Assembly (NCBI RefSeq): GCF_001544975.2
Contig: NZ_FCOG02000043.1
Coordinates: 1 to 53,446, forward strand
DNA from: Caballeronia arationis
Lineage (GTDB): Bacteria > Pseudomonadota > Gammaproteobacteria > Burkholderiales > Burkholderiaceae
DNA length: 53,446 nucleotides
Direction: 5' to 3'
The position numbers were made by a program, and so were the translations under genes. How positions within the stretch are numbered: the stretch's first letter is position 1; the number at the start of each line of letters is the position of its first letter. Positions 33,077 through 41,724 of the stretch are shown piece by piece. The notes beneath the pieces are model-generated. The model worked only from the letters and a program-made list of their open reading frames with translations, searched no databases and had not been told where the DNA came from.

Positions 33077-33523
33077 TCACGCCGACTCCGGCACGCCGAA
33101 GATATTGATAAAGTTACCTTCCGGATCGCGGATCACCGTTGATATCAGGGTGGTCGAGAGTTGGGACTCAGCCCACACGATGCCCACGTCGTGCGTTCTT
33201 AATACTGCCATCGCCTCACCAAGATTCTCACTGCGTAATACGATAGCCTGCCAGCCAAGTGTGGCGGGGTGTCCTGGCGGTTTCGTGTGGTCAGCCGGAT
33301 GCCGCGGCGCCCCAGGAAGTGACACAAGCTCAAGCCGAAAACCCGCGCCGCTGAGCGTGGCGTAGTCTGCGCCGACCGCGTCCAGGCGTCCTCTTTCAAT
33401 GGCTTCGAAACCCAGTACGGTCACGTACCACGTCACCATCTCGTCCAGGCTCTCGACGGCCAGGGCGATATTGTTCAGACTCAGGCCGCGCGCTGCTGGC
33501 AGTTGTAATTGCGGTTCGTTCAT
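33077..33523 (-). CDS. VOC/glyoxalase superfamily protein
   Basis: A 148-residue protein of the vicinal oxygen chelate fold, whose members are metal-dependent lyases, dioxygenases or resistance proteins. The paired beta-alpha-beta units are visible: LSLNNIALAVESLDEMVTWY, VLGFEAIERGRLDAVG, GFRLELVSLPGAP, and the second half GWQAIVLRSENLGEAMAVL with STVIRDPEGNFINIFG. The usual first metal His is replaced in NNIALAV, while the Glu of FRLELVS remains, so activity is uncertain. The ATG at 33523 follows GAGAGGA. It lies downstream of the CNNM-type gene on the same strand with a 290-base gap. Confidence 0.8.
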   Translation of the reverse strand: MNEPQLQLPAARGLSLNNIALAVESLDEMVTWYVTVLGFEAIERGRLDAVGADYATLSGAGFRLELVSLPGAPRHPADHTKPPGHPATLGWQAIVLRSENLGEAMAVLRTHDVGIVWAESQLSTTLISTVIRDPEGNFINIFGVPESA

Positions 33524-33604
33524 GATCGGTATCCTCTCGGAGGCTGTCCGCTCAGTACACCGGCGCGGTACGCAGAACGCGGAAGGTGAATTGCCTGGCC
33601 GCAG

Positions 33605-33625
33605 CGTCGCTCGGTAGGAGCGACG
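33605..33625. repeat. Short perfect hairpin between CNNM and VOC genes
   Basis: CGTCGCTC (33605-33612) and GAGCGACG (33618-33625) form an 8-bp stem. Its place 185 bases after the CNNM-type gene on the minus strand suggests a terminator or processing site. The rest of 33524-33810 shows no gene. Confidence 0.4.
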
Positions 33626-33810
33626 GTTTGCCATGAAGGTGAAATATGCCTGCGAATCTGGATGCATTGAGTCCGGGGCGGGGTGGATTCGTAGCTGCAC
33701 CGGCTTTGCAGCGTGGAGCGCATTTCGCACCGCTACAGGGCCGCTGGTGGACGTGATCGTGCATACGGCACGCACGCGCTTTGATCGACCTGTGATATGT
33801 CGCCCCCACG

Positions 33811-35130
33811 TTACGTCTCCTTCGTGTTCTTTCTGCTGCCGGAGGGGGGAGTGAGTCTTAGTTGCAGGATGCTCCGTGCATCGACCTGGACGACCTCAAT
33901 TGTCCAGTTGCTGATCGTGAGCCGTTCACCCTGTACCGGCAGGTGCTTCAGATGGGCAAGGACGAGTCCCGCCACGGTCTTGTAGGTTGGCGGCTCAGGA
34001 TCTTCAATTCCAAGATACTCTGCGAGATCATCGGCGGGCAACTGGCCGGACGCCAGATAACTTCCGTCAGGCTCCTTCTTAATCTGGGTACCGCCGCCTC
34101 GATGTCGCTCGGGCTCCGGAACATCGCCGGCAACCGCCTCGAGAACATCGGTCAAAGTGACGACTCCCACGACGGTCCCGAATTCGTCGACGACAAACAG
34201 CATCTGGGCCCGCGCACGCTTCAGGGATCCGAGTAGCTCAAGGATTGACGAGTGTTCGGCGACGAATACCGGTGGCTGGCAAAGCGCTTCGAGGTCAAGT
34301 TTCGTGGAGGACATCACTGTCCTCAGGATTTCCTTTTTCGCTGCGACGCCCAGAGGGCGATCAACGTCGCGTCCCTGCGTGACGATGAGTTTGGAACAGG
34401 GCGACTCCGCGATGCGCCTGTTCAGTTCCTCCTCGGACATCGCGCCGTCCACCCATTCCAGTAGCCGGCGCGGCGTCATGATTGTCCGGGCACTCCGAAC
34501 GCGGAGCTGCAGAATGCTCTCCAGCATGCTGCGTTCGGCTGCCTGGATTGTGCCGGAGCGCAACGCCCCCATGATCACGCTACGGATCTCTTCGCCGGTC
34601 GTTGAATCTTCAACCTGCGCCTCTACGTGCAGCGCTTTGAGCAGCAGGTCGTTGGAGCGGCCAAGCAGCAGGATGAACGGGCGCGCGAGCGTCATGGTCC
34701 ACTGCAAGGGCCGCGCGATCAAGGTGGCCCACCGCTCGGGTGCGGCGAGCGCCACACGTTTGGGCGCCAGTTCGCCAAAAATCAGCGTGAGATACGTTGC
34801 AACAAGCACGGCGATGAGAGTGCCAGCCGAAGAGGCGTAGGGCGCGATACCAGGAAACTCAGAGAGCGCGGAGGTGATCGATGAGATGAACGCATTGACG
34901 CAGAACGTGCCCGCGAGAATGCTGGTTGCCGTAATGCCGCACTGGACCGCAGAGAGGAAGGCGCCCGGTTCCTGCTTGAGCGAAACGGCGAGCTGGGCGT
35001 TGGAACGGTGCCGGTTCGACAGGGCATCGAGCCGGGCGGGACGGGCCGCAACGAGTGCCATTTCGGCAACGTTGAAAAACGCGGTCAGCGCCACGAAGAA
35101 AACAAATAACAATATCTGGACGGATAGCAT
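33811..35130 (-). CDS. CNNM/CorC-type membrane protein with CBS pair
   Basis: A 439-residue protein of the DUF21-CBS-CorC_HlyC architecture (CNNM/MpfA/YfjD type), associated with Mg efflux or metal homeostasis. The DUF21 domain (residues about 1-180) has FFNVAEMALVAARPARLDAL, CGITATSILAG and LIFGELAPKRVALAAPE. The CBS pair covers about 205-325 (RTIMTPRRLLEWVD, MLFVVDEFGTVVGVVTLTDV) and the CorC_HlyC domain the end (DDLAEYLGIEDPEPPTYKT, AGLVLAHLKHLP). GAGGAG precedes the ATG at 35130. It is second in the unit led by riboswitch 11. As fluoride toxicity depends on Mg-fluoride complexes, a metal-balancing role is plausible. Confidence 0.88.
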   Translation of the reverse strand: MLSVQILLFVFFVALTAFFNVAEMALVAARPARLDALSNRHRSNAQLAVSLKQEPGAFLSAVQCGITATSILAGTFCVNAFISSITSALSEFPGIAPYASSAGTLIAVLVATYLTLIFGELAPKRVALAAPERWATLIARPLQWTMTLARPFILLLGRSNDLLLKALHVEAQVEDSTTGEEIRSVIMGALRSGTIQAAERSMLESILQLRVRSARTIMTPRRLLEWVDGAMSEEELNRRIAESPCSKLIVTQGRDVDRPLGVAAKKEILRTVMSSTKLDLEALCQPPVFVAEHSSILELLGSLKRARAQMLFVVDEFGTVVGVVTLTDVLEAVAGDVPEPERHRGGGTQIKKEPDGSYLASGQLPADDLAEYLGIEDPEPPTYKTVAGLVLAHLKHLPVQGERLTISNWTIEVVQVDARSILQLRLTPPSGSRKNTKET

Positions 35131-35232
35131 CCGGTTTCTCCTCAGTTCACGCGCGGCATCCGGCAAGCCTGCGGGTTAGGGGCGAACAGGCATCAGGCGC
35201 GGCGGCTTCTGTCGATGCCCGCGCCTCGCAAC

Positions 35233-36213
35233 CTATCCGCCGCCAGGCAGGCGCACATCGACGAGGATGCTATGCACCAGCACAAGGATGAACCCGGCGA
35301 AAAGCAGTCCGCCTGCCTGCCAGTCCATCATGCCAATCGCCTGGTGCCATCCGAAATGCACGCACAGTGCCAGAGCGGCCGTCCACAGGCAGACCTCGAC
35401 GGTGGCCAGGACATTTCGCGAACGCGTGCTCGCGGGTATCCGGCTCAACCTAGGCGAGGATATGGCATCCAGCGGGGTCGGTCGCGGATATTTCGGCTCT
35501 CCGTCGTGACAGGTTTCGATCAGCCAGTACGTGGTAACCAGATAGGCTGCGACCAGCGCCCAGAGCACCGAAGCGGGATGGCGCCATTCCAGCGCCAGTA
35601 TTTCACTTATCTGGAATGAGCCAAGCGCCGCAAGGAGCGAACCTGCAATGATGCGCAGAATCGAGTTGGTGGCCACAACGCGTCTGCCGGCGAGGCCAAT
35701 GGCGATCCAGCAGGAGACGAGCAGCAACGCGACCGACACCGTCATCGACGCCCTGACCGGCTGGTCGCCATTATTCAATGCTGCAACCAGAACTCCAGCC
35801 GCCAGTCCGGTCAGTGGCCAGGTATCTCTGCGATGTCGCATCAGTGAGGTGCTGGACAGGTCCGGCGGCGGATAGTGCTTGAGCGGCGGGACAAAGCTCG
35901 TCAACGAGGGACGCAGGTGCAGGCCGGTAGAAAGCAGAATCGCCGGCCTTAACCATGCGATGCCCACGATCAGCAGTAGCAGCGCTGCACCCAGATCTGT
36001 CGCGGAACGCGGCATTCTCTCCGGCAGTTCAAGGCGCGCGTATTCGAGTACCAACGCTATGACGATAGCGATGCCAGTGGAGGCGCATGTGAGCCGAACC
36101 AGATCGCGACGGGTTGTAGCCGTGCGGCGGATTGTGCAGAACAGCCAGCTTATGCCGGCAACCAACGCCGCCGCTTCGATAAGAGGCTCGACGATCATCA
36201 GTGGGCTGCTCAT
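35233..36213 (-). CDS. Unknown polytopic membrane protein, 326 aa
   Basis: About eight membrane helices with a longer cytoplasmic loop (residues about 225-260, KYPRPTPLDAISSPRLSRIP). I do not recognise a family; segments such as DLGAALLLLIVGIAWLRPAI and ILRIIAGSLLAALGSFQISE carry isolated acidic or polar residues in helices, as ion transporters often do. First gene after riboswitch 11 and about 100 bases before the CNNM-type gene, so a fluoride-induced transporter or accessory membrane protein is likely but unproven. Confidence 0.6.
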   Translation of the reverse strand: MSSPLMIVEPLIEAAALVAGISWLFCTIRRTATTRRDLVRLTCASTGIAIVIALVLEYARLELPERMPRSATDLGAALLLLIVGIAWLRPAILLSTGLHLRPSLTSFVPPLKHYPPPDLSSTSLMRHRRDTWPLTGLAAGVLVAALNNGDQPVRASMTVSVALLLVSCWIAIGLAGRRVVATNSILRIIAGSLLAALGSFQISEILALEWRHPASVLWALVAAYLVTTYWLIETCHDGEPKYPRPTPLDAISSPRLSRIPASTRSRNVLATVEVCLWTAALALCVHFGWHQAIGMMDWQAGGLLFAGFILVLVHSILVDVRLPGGG

Positions 36214-36378
36214 ACACTGGCCCGCGCATCGATTGACGCACGGGATAAATCTGCCACGCCCGAACGGTCGGCATAGTTGGGGCCGCCTGCCCCGCCAGTC
36301 ATCAAAGAAACATCCAGAATCATGAGAAGTGTCCGGTTCTGCAACCTAGGCGAACCCGGACAAGGCGACGGCACGTGA

Positions 36379-36449
36379 GCCTACGTCCCATCCGGGAGGC
36401 GTAGGCATCATTAGCCGGGGAGGCGGTTATGCGGAGGAATGCCATCTCC
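36379..36449 (-). ncRNA. Fluoride riboswitch 11 (membrane protein-CNNM unit)
   Basis: Minus strand from 36449: GGAGATGGCATTCCTCCG, ATAACCGCC and CCGGCTAATGATGCCTACG. GCCTACG pairs with CGTAGGC (36385-36379) around an inner CTCCCG/TGGGA part. A TAGAAT -10 box lies at 36463-36458. Confidence 0.91.
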
Positions 36450-36526
36450 GTATGGCTATTCTATCGGTCCGGACAGCGGGCCGCAAATCCCGACCTTCGG
36501 GACCAGCGATGAGCCAACCCGTGGAG

Positions 36527-37858
36527 CTAACCCTGCAGACCGGGAATCCTGATGCCGCACATCTGGAGAAGTAGCAACACGTTTAACGTGAGTACCAGCA
36601 ACGCTGAAACGATCGTCAGGGCTCCTGTCACGAAGCCGTTGCGGTACTGGCCCATGGTGGTCCGTCGGCAAGTGAACCAGACCAGCGCGACAACAGGAAA
36701 GGGAAGCGCAAAACTGAGGATGACCTGACTGATTATGAGCGCCTGCGTCGCATTGATTCCGAGTGCGACAACGACGAAACTGGGGACCATCGTGACCGCA
36801 CGGCGCAGCCAGATCGGAATGCTGAAGCCCACGAATCCTTGCATGATCATCTGACCGGCGGCGGTGCCCACGACCGAACTCGACAGACCGGAGGCGACAA
36901 GCGAGAGGAGGAAAACGCCAGCCGCAGCCTTGCCTAGCACTGGCGCAAGTGTGTGATAGGCCGACTGGATCTCGGCGACTTCCGGATGTCCTGCGTGAAA
37001 GGCGCCGGCCGCCGTCAGGACCATCGCTATATTGATCAGCCCCGCGACCGCGAGCGCGATCGTGACCTCGACGTTGGAATAGCGTAACAGCCTCGCTCGT
37101 TCCGATTCGTTTCTGACCGGTGCGCGGCTCTCGGTGAGTCCGGAATGAAGGAACAGCGCGTGCGGCATGATGGTCGCGCCGATGATGCCGACGGCGATCG
37201 TCAGGGCGCCACTGTCCGGCAGTTGCGGCACAACCATGTGTGGAAAGGCTGCCCGCCAGTCGATTGGCGTCACAAAGAGTTCGACGAGATAGCACAGGCC
37301 GATGACACCGACCATGGCGCCGACCATCTGCTCAAGCGGACGGAACCGATTCTTCTGGAATAGCAGAAAGCCATTGGTCGCGATGCCCACTACGACCATC
37401 GCGACAAGTAGGGGAACGTGCAAAAGCAACGAGAGCCCCAGCGCGCCTCCAACAAACTCCGCAAGATCGGTCGCCATGGCCGCGACTTCGCTGATTACCC
37501 ACAGCAGCAGAACGAGGCGTTTGGGAAAGTGCTCGCGGCAAAGTTCAGCGAGATTGCGCTCGGTGACAATCCCAAGTCTGGCGGCAAGCGACTGAAAAAG
37601 CATGGCAATGAGATTGGCGACAACGACCACCCAAAGCAACGCATACCCATATCGCGCACCCGCCTGAATGTTGGTCGCGAAGTCGCCCGGATCGACATAG
37701 GCGATGGAGACCACAATCGCGGGCCCTGCAAAGGGGAGAAGTAGCGCAATACCATGACGCCGTCCTTCGAGCGCCTCGCGGATCGCGACCGTGGCGCTGT
37801 CGGTGAGCGGTTTGGCAACCGGACGATTCTCATCATTGTCGCGCGCCCGGTTGTCCAT
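36527..37858 (-). CDS. mntH: Nramp-family divalent metal transporter
   Basis: A 443-residue, eleven-helix proton-coupled importer, usually of Mn or Fe. Helix 1 reads AYVDPGDFATNIQAGARYGY, with Asp in place of the metal-coordinating Asn of DPGN; helix 6 reads GATIMPHALFLHSGL, keeping Met and His, with the Ala variant of MPHN that some MntH proteins have. The DLAEFVGGALGL motif of helix 3 is intact. AAGGA precedes the ATG at 37858, so the longer frame to 38047 is rejected. No aptamer is found upstream on this strand. Metal supply for Mg/Mn enzymes poisoned by fluoride is a possible role. Confidence 0.88.
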   Translation of the reverse strand: MDNRARDNDENRPVAKPLTDSATVAIREALEGRRHGIALLLPFAGPAIVVSIAYVDPGDFATNIQAGARYGYALLWVVVVANLIAMLFQSLAARLGIVTERNLAELCREHFPKRLVLLLWVISEVAAMATDLAEFVGGALGLSLLLHVPLLVAMVVVGIATNGFLLFQKNRFRPLEQMVGAMVGVIGLCYLVELFVTPIDWRAAFPHMVVPQLPDSGALTIAVGIIGATIMPHALFLHSGLTESRAPVRNESERARLLRYSNVEVTIALAVAGLINIAMVLTAAGAFHAGHPEVAEIQSAYHTLAPVLGKAAAGVFLLSLVASGLSSSVVGTAAGQMIMQGFVGFSIPIWLRRAVTMVPSFVVVALGINATQALIISQVILSFALPFPVVALVWFTCRRTTMGQYRNGFVTGALTIVSALLVLTLNVLLLLQMCGIRIPGLQG

Positions 37859-38129
37859 ACCAGGAGTTCCTTGTTGCTGTCTGGGAATCCTCGCTGACCG
37901 AGCAAGGGTTATGCCCATCTGGTCGTCCAATCGGTCGTGTGGGTCTTCGTACGGTCTGCCCGGCGGGTGGCCTCTCGTGCCGGATGAACGGCGGGCTCGC
38001 CTTTGGAGGATACCCGCGAAAAATGTGACGCCGACACCTCGCAGCAACAGGCTGACGCTCTTGTAATTTTCCGTGGTTGACTCGGCAGGCTACTTGCGAA
38101 GGCGTGCCGCCAACGGTATCCTGAATAAA

Positions 38130-38221
38130 GGAGATGGCATTCTCCTTAAACGCTGGCACCGTCCAGCTGATGATGCCTACTGGAGGCGCCTTCGGGCGCC
38201 AGGCAGTCGCCCTACAGTAGG
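38130..38221 (+). ncRNA. Fluoride riboswitch 12
   Basis: GGAGATGGCATTCTCC, TTAAACGCTGG and CCAGCTGATGATGCCTACTG match the aptamer. CCTACTG pairs with CAGTAGG (38215-38221), and an inner GGCGCC-TTCG-GGCGCC hairpin fills the loop. Possible promoter TTGCGA (38093) with TATCCT (38117). Confidence 0.9.
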
Positions 38222-38463
38222 TATCACCATGTCCTTTACTCCGCACGTGATGCGGCCGTCCCCAGCGATGTTTCGTTTTCGCCTGTCTGCCATGATGACA
38301 GGTCCGCCTGTCTCGTCATCGACCAGACGGCCGCGGGCATACTCCCTGTACCCCAGCCGGTTTCGGATTTTTAGGCGTGCGTCATGAGCAGGCCTGACGG
38401 ATGGGTAGATGTTGCGCCGTCTCCTGTCAGGGCGCAAAGGATATGTTCCGTGAGGATATCGAG

Positions 38464-38913
38464 ATGAAAAAATCGATCTGGATTGTTGTGGCCAATCAGG
38501 CAGTCGCAAGGACATTCGAAACGAAAAGTGCTTCAGGGCTGATCGAGGAGAAGACTTCGGCCATTCACCCCGCTTCGCGATTAAGGGAAAAGGATCTGGT
38601 GAGCGATGAGCCGGGGCGCACATATGACCGGTTCGGAGCAGGCCGTCACAGGGCGGATCCCGGCAGCTCGCAGCACGTGCATGAGGCAGAGGGTTTTGCG
38701 GCCGAAATTGCCACAACACTGAAAGATGCTGTGTCGAAAGGTTTGGTCGGTACGGTGATCCTCGTTGCACCTGCCTCGTTCCTTGGGGAGCTTCGCAGGC
38801 AACTTGATCCGGTTACCCTGCAGCATGTGACACTTGAAATCATCAAGGATCTCGTTCATCTGGATGCACAGGAGATCAGAAGCCGTCTCCCGGAATTTCT
38901 GCCAAGACACTGA
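38464..38913 (+). CDS. Host-attachment family protein (PF10116 type)
   Basis: A 149-residue soluble protein of the family named for host attachment, structurally related to eRF1-like domains; the true function is unknown. The family pattern is clear: SIWIVVANQAVARTFETK, then HPASRLREKDLVSDEPGRTY, AEGFAAEIATTLKDAV, VILVAPASFLGELRRQL and the ending EIIKDLVHLDAQEIRSRL. GAGGAT lies before the ATG at 38464. It follows riboswitch 12 by about 240 bases, with a short frame (38229-38387) of doubtful reality between. Confidence 0.8.
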   Translation: MKKSIWIVVANQAVARTFETKSASGLIEEKTSAIHPASRLREKDLVSDEPGRTYDRFGAGRHRADPGSSQHVHEAEGFAAEIATTLKDAVSKGLVGTVILVAPASFLGELRRQLDPVTLQHVTLEIIKDLVHLDAQEIRSRLPEFLPRH

Positions 38914-38992
38914 AGGGCGAACGCTGGATGGGATGCGGGGGTGGCAGGACCGGCCCGTGGAGCCGTCCATCCTTCATAAATAAGGAATACTT

Positions 38993-39613
38993 ATGCGCGT
39001 TATTCTGACCCGCCACGGCGAGGTCGAGGGAATCGATCCTCCCCGTTTCCGCGGCCGGATGCAGCTCGCCCTCACGGACCTCGGTCGCCGCCAGGCTCAG
39101 GCGCTGGCAGATGCTCTGGCGACGCGATACCAGCCTGCGGCGGTCTACACCAGTCCGATGCAGCGTTGTCGTGACACTGCGGCGGTGATTGCGACGGTGT
39201 GTGGCGGATCTGCCTACGTCCAGCCGGGCATGGACGATCTCGACTACGGCCAGTGGCAGTGGAAAAGTCATGAGGAAGCCCTGAGAGAATTTCCAGACGA
39301 ATTCACCCTGTGGAAAACCGCGCCTCAGTGGATGCGTTTTCCGGGTGGCGAGTCGCTGCAGTCCGTGGCATTACGCATTGCCGACGCGATGCGTGACCTG
39401 CTTCAGTCTTTTGAAGACGAGACGATCGTTCTCGTTGCCCATGACAGCGTCAACCGGGTGCTTCTGACGCAGGCACTTGATTTGCCTCTTTCGGCTTACT
39501 GGCATATCGGGCAGGGACCGTGCTGCATCAACGTGCTGGATGTTTATGCGGACGGCAGGACCGTCGTGCATAGCGTCAATGAAACCGCTCACCTGGCAGG
39601 ACTCATGTCGTAG
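38993..39613 (+). CDS. Histidine phosphatase superfamily protein
   Basis: A 206-residue phosphatase of the GpmB/CobC type. It has the catalytic LTRHGEVEG near the N-terminus, TSPMQRCRDTAAVIA with the phosphate-binding Arg, the acid region LDYGQWQWKSHEEA, and the second His in LVAHDSVNRVLL. The substrate cannot be told from sequence. It is separate from and not closely similar to gpmA at 5555. AAGGA precedes the ATG, 80 bases after the host-attachment gene, probably in the riboswitch 12 unit and the last gene of the fluoride region. Confidence 0.85.
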   Translation: MRVILTRHGEVEGIDPPRFRGRMQLALTDLGRRQAQALADALATRYQPAAVYTSPMQRCRDTAAVIATVCGGSAYVQPGMDDLDYGQWQWKSHEEALREFPDEFTLWKTAPQWMRFPGGESLQSVALRIADAMRDLLQSFEDETIVLVAHDSVNRVLLTQALDLPLSAYWHIGQGPCCINVLDVYADGRTVVHSVNETAHLAGLMS

Positions 39614-39680
39614 GGCACGAGAGGGAACGCACGGGCGACGATTCCACGAAACACACACCAAAAAAAGCTGGCTGACAGGG

Positions 39681-39806
39681 GGAGACCACGGCTCGCAGGC
39701 GATATCTGATTATCTTCCTGATGTTTATGGTGATCTTTATCAATTACATGGACCGGGTGAACTTTTCAGTATCTATCCCGGCGATCCGCCAGGAGTTCGG
39801 CCGAAT
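39681..39806 (+). pseudogene. MFS transporter, N-terminal fragment
   Basis: Only the first helix and loop of a sugar-acid or anion:cation symporter-type MFS protein remain: RRYLIIFLMFMVIFINYMDR, then VNFSVSIPAIRQEFG. The similarity ends abruptly near 39800 and IS30 remnant DNA follows. The fragment cannot be functional. Confidence 0.65.
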
Positions 39807-39879
39807 ACTTCGGTGCTGTCTTCCGTTTTGCTTTGTCGATGTTTTCCATTTCCTCATTCCCTCAGGAGTTGAGGTCTCC

Positions 39880-40102
39880 GGAAAACCCGGTGCGCTTCAC
39901 GAACGAGAACACGAACGGTCTTCTGCGGCAGTACTTTCCAAAGGGCATAGACCTGTCTCGGTGGAGCGCTCGAGAGATCCAGGCCGTTGCAAATGCACTG
40001 AATTCCAGACCCCGGAAAACGCTTGGCTGGAAGACACCTGCCGAAGCTCTGGACGATTATCTAAAATCTGTTCAACAATCGAGTGTTGCGACGACCGGTT
40101 GA
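39880..40102 (+). mobile_element. IS30-family transposase, C-terminal remnant
   Basis: The frame contains RFTNENTNGLLRQYFPKGID, LSRWSAREIQAVANALNSRP and RKTLGWKTPAEALDDYL, the characteristic end of IS30-type transposases including the final Glu of the DDE set. The N-terminal two thirds are missing. It abuts the MFS fragment, probably having caused the truncation. The following 310 bases to 40415 show no gene. Confidence 0.85.
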
Positions 40103-40414
40103 ATCCGCCTGTGCATGAGCGACGCCGATGGCGACCGGCAGCATCTGTCGTCGTCCTGTGCCCGCCCTTTACAGTGCGACTCACGCACCTTCATGGCATC
40201 GAGATAAATTAGAAAACTGTGTCGCGCTGATCAATCCGCAATGTACCGTTTTGCCATTCTCCTACGGATCCATTGTAGCGAGCGGGCTGTGAGTTTGCAT
40301 GTTTCCGTCGTCGCGCGTGGCAGTCCACGTGAAGCGGAAAGAGCGCAGCGCCGGACGCGCTTGCATACGCCATAGTGAAACGGAGCCGACCTCCGTGGCC
40401 CCCAATCGGATGCA

Positions 40415-41629
40415 TCACGTGCCGTCTGGCGAGGTCGCCGCCTGCCGCCCCACCCACACGAATACCGGGATTGCCAGCAGTTGTGAAACCATGCAGAACG
40501 CTATCGTCCAAGCGATTGAGTGGTCATAGATCAAGCCGATAGCGGCACTGCCGATGAACCAGAAGATACCGTATCCCGCAGTGAACAGCCCGAACGCTGC
40601 CGCTCGGTGCCCACTTGGCACCATCGGTGTGACCGCCGCGGGAATGATCGATTCATGAACGCCCATACCCATGCCCCAGATCGCTACGCCAGTGAGCGCG
40701 ACCCAGAAATTGCCGAGGAAAGCCAGTGGCGCAAAGAGAGTGGCAAGCAGTGTCAGGACGATCAACACCCGAAACCCATACCGGTCGAAGAGGCGACCGA
40801 ATAGCAGCGAAGATGTGCCACTGACGGCCATCGCCACCGAGTAAAAGACGGCGATCCATTGCGTCGACGCCGTGCCCGTGTGGGAAAAGTGATACGCGAG
40901 AAGCGGATAGTCAGTGAAGCCCACTGCTACCATACACGCGCCTGAAAGATAGGCCCAGAACCGGGCCGAAAAGCGCGCCGGGCCGCCGCCAGATGCCTGG
41001 CTCTCGTCCAGGTCCTGTGGGCGGGGATACATCAGACGGGCGATCATCAGAAAGATCAGATTCAGGGCGGCCGGAACGAGCAACACCGTGAAGCCGAGCC
41101 GGTAACTGCCATGATAGGAAAGCACGGCTGCCATCAGCAGCGGGCCGAACATTGCTCCGAACTGGTCGCAGGCCTCGTGGATTCCGAAGGTCCATCCATA
41201 ACCACCGATGTGCTTCGCCGCATGAGAGAGCATGACATCGCGAGGCGGATTGCGGATGGCGCGTCCAACCCTCTCCAGGATGATGAAAAGCGCAGCACTC
41301 TGCCAGGTATGGGTAAATGAAAGCGCTGGCACCGCGCACATCTGCACCAGATATCCGACGATCGCGGTGGGCCAGAAGCGACCCGTCGCATCAGCGAAGC
41401 GCCCGGAAAAATAGCGCAATCCGTAGCCCGCCAGCTCACCGAAGCCTGTGACCACGCCGACCACAAAGGCGCTCGCCTGCATTGAGGCAAGAAAAGGTCC
41501 GAGAATGCTGCGCGAGCCTTCGTGGGTGAGGTCGGCAAAAAAGCTCAGAACACCGATCAGCAGCACAAAGCGCATCGCCACGCGACTGGCAGGCGTACTT
41601 TCCTTTGAGGAGTCCTTTGGAATGCTCAT
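40415..41629 (-). CDS. MFS transporter next to chrB
   Basis: A 404-residue, twelve-helix major facilitator protein. Typical signals are SFFADLTHEGSRSILGPFL in helix 1, the loop GRFADATGRFWPTAIVGYLV, RVGRAIRNPPRDVMLSHAA and the second-half loop FGRLFDRYGFRVLIVL. MFS genes of this type are often found with chrB in chromate-response clusters. It follows the intact chrB on the same strand by 95 bases, so the two are probably one operon. Substrate unknown. Confidence 0.85.
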   Translation of the reverse strand: MSIPKDSSKESTPASRVAMRFVLLIGVLSFFADLTHEGSRSILGPFLASMQASAFVVGVVTGFGELAGYGLRYFSGRFADATGRFWPTAIVGYLVQMCAVPALSFTHTWQSAALFIILERVGRAIRNPPRDVMLSHAAKHIGGYGWTFGIHEACDQFGAMFGPLLMAAVLSYHGSYRLGFTVLLVPAALNLIFLMIARLMYPRPQDLDESQASGGGPARFSARFWAYLSGACMVAVGFTDYPLLAYHFSHTGTASTQWIAVFYSVAMAVSGTSSLLFGRLFDRYGFRVLIVLTLLATLFAPLAFLGNFWVALTGVAIWGMGMGVHESIIPAAVTPMVPSGHRAAAFGLFTAGYGIFWFIGSAAIGLIYDHSIAWTIAFCMVSQLLAIPVFVWVGRQAATSPDGT

Positions 41630-41724
41630 AAGCAGACGATTTATTGTGGTCGTTACGCGCTTATCGTTGACGCCAGCGCGGGGACGCCCGGCCTGGCATC
41701 GTGCGCAAATGCGGCCGGTGCTGG

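Noticed and set aside
33811..34840. Long plus-strand frames opposite the CNNM-type gene
   Set aside because: The minus-strand protein has clear DUF21, CBS and CorC motifs; the plus-strand frames are Ser/Arg-rich shadows.
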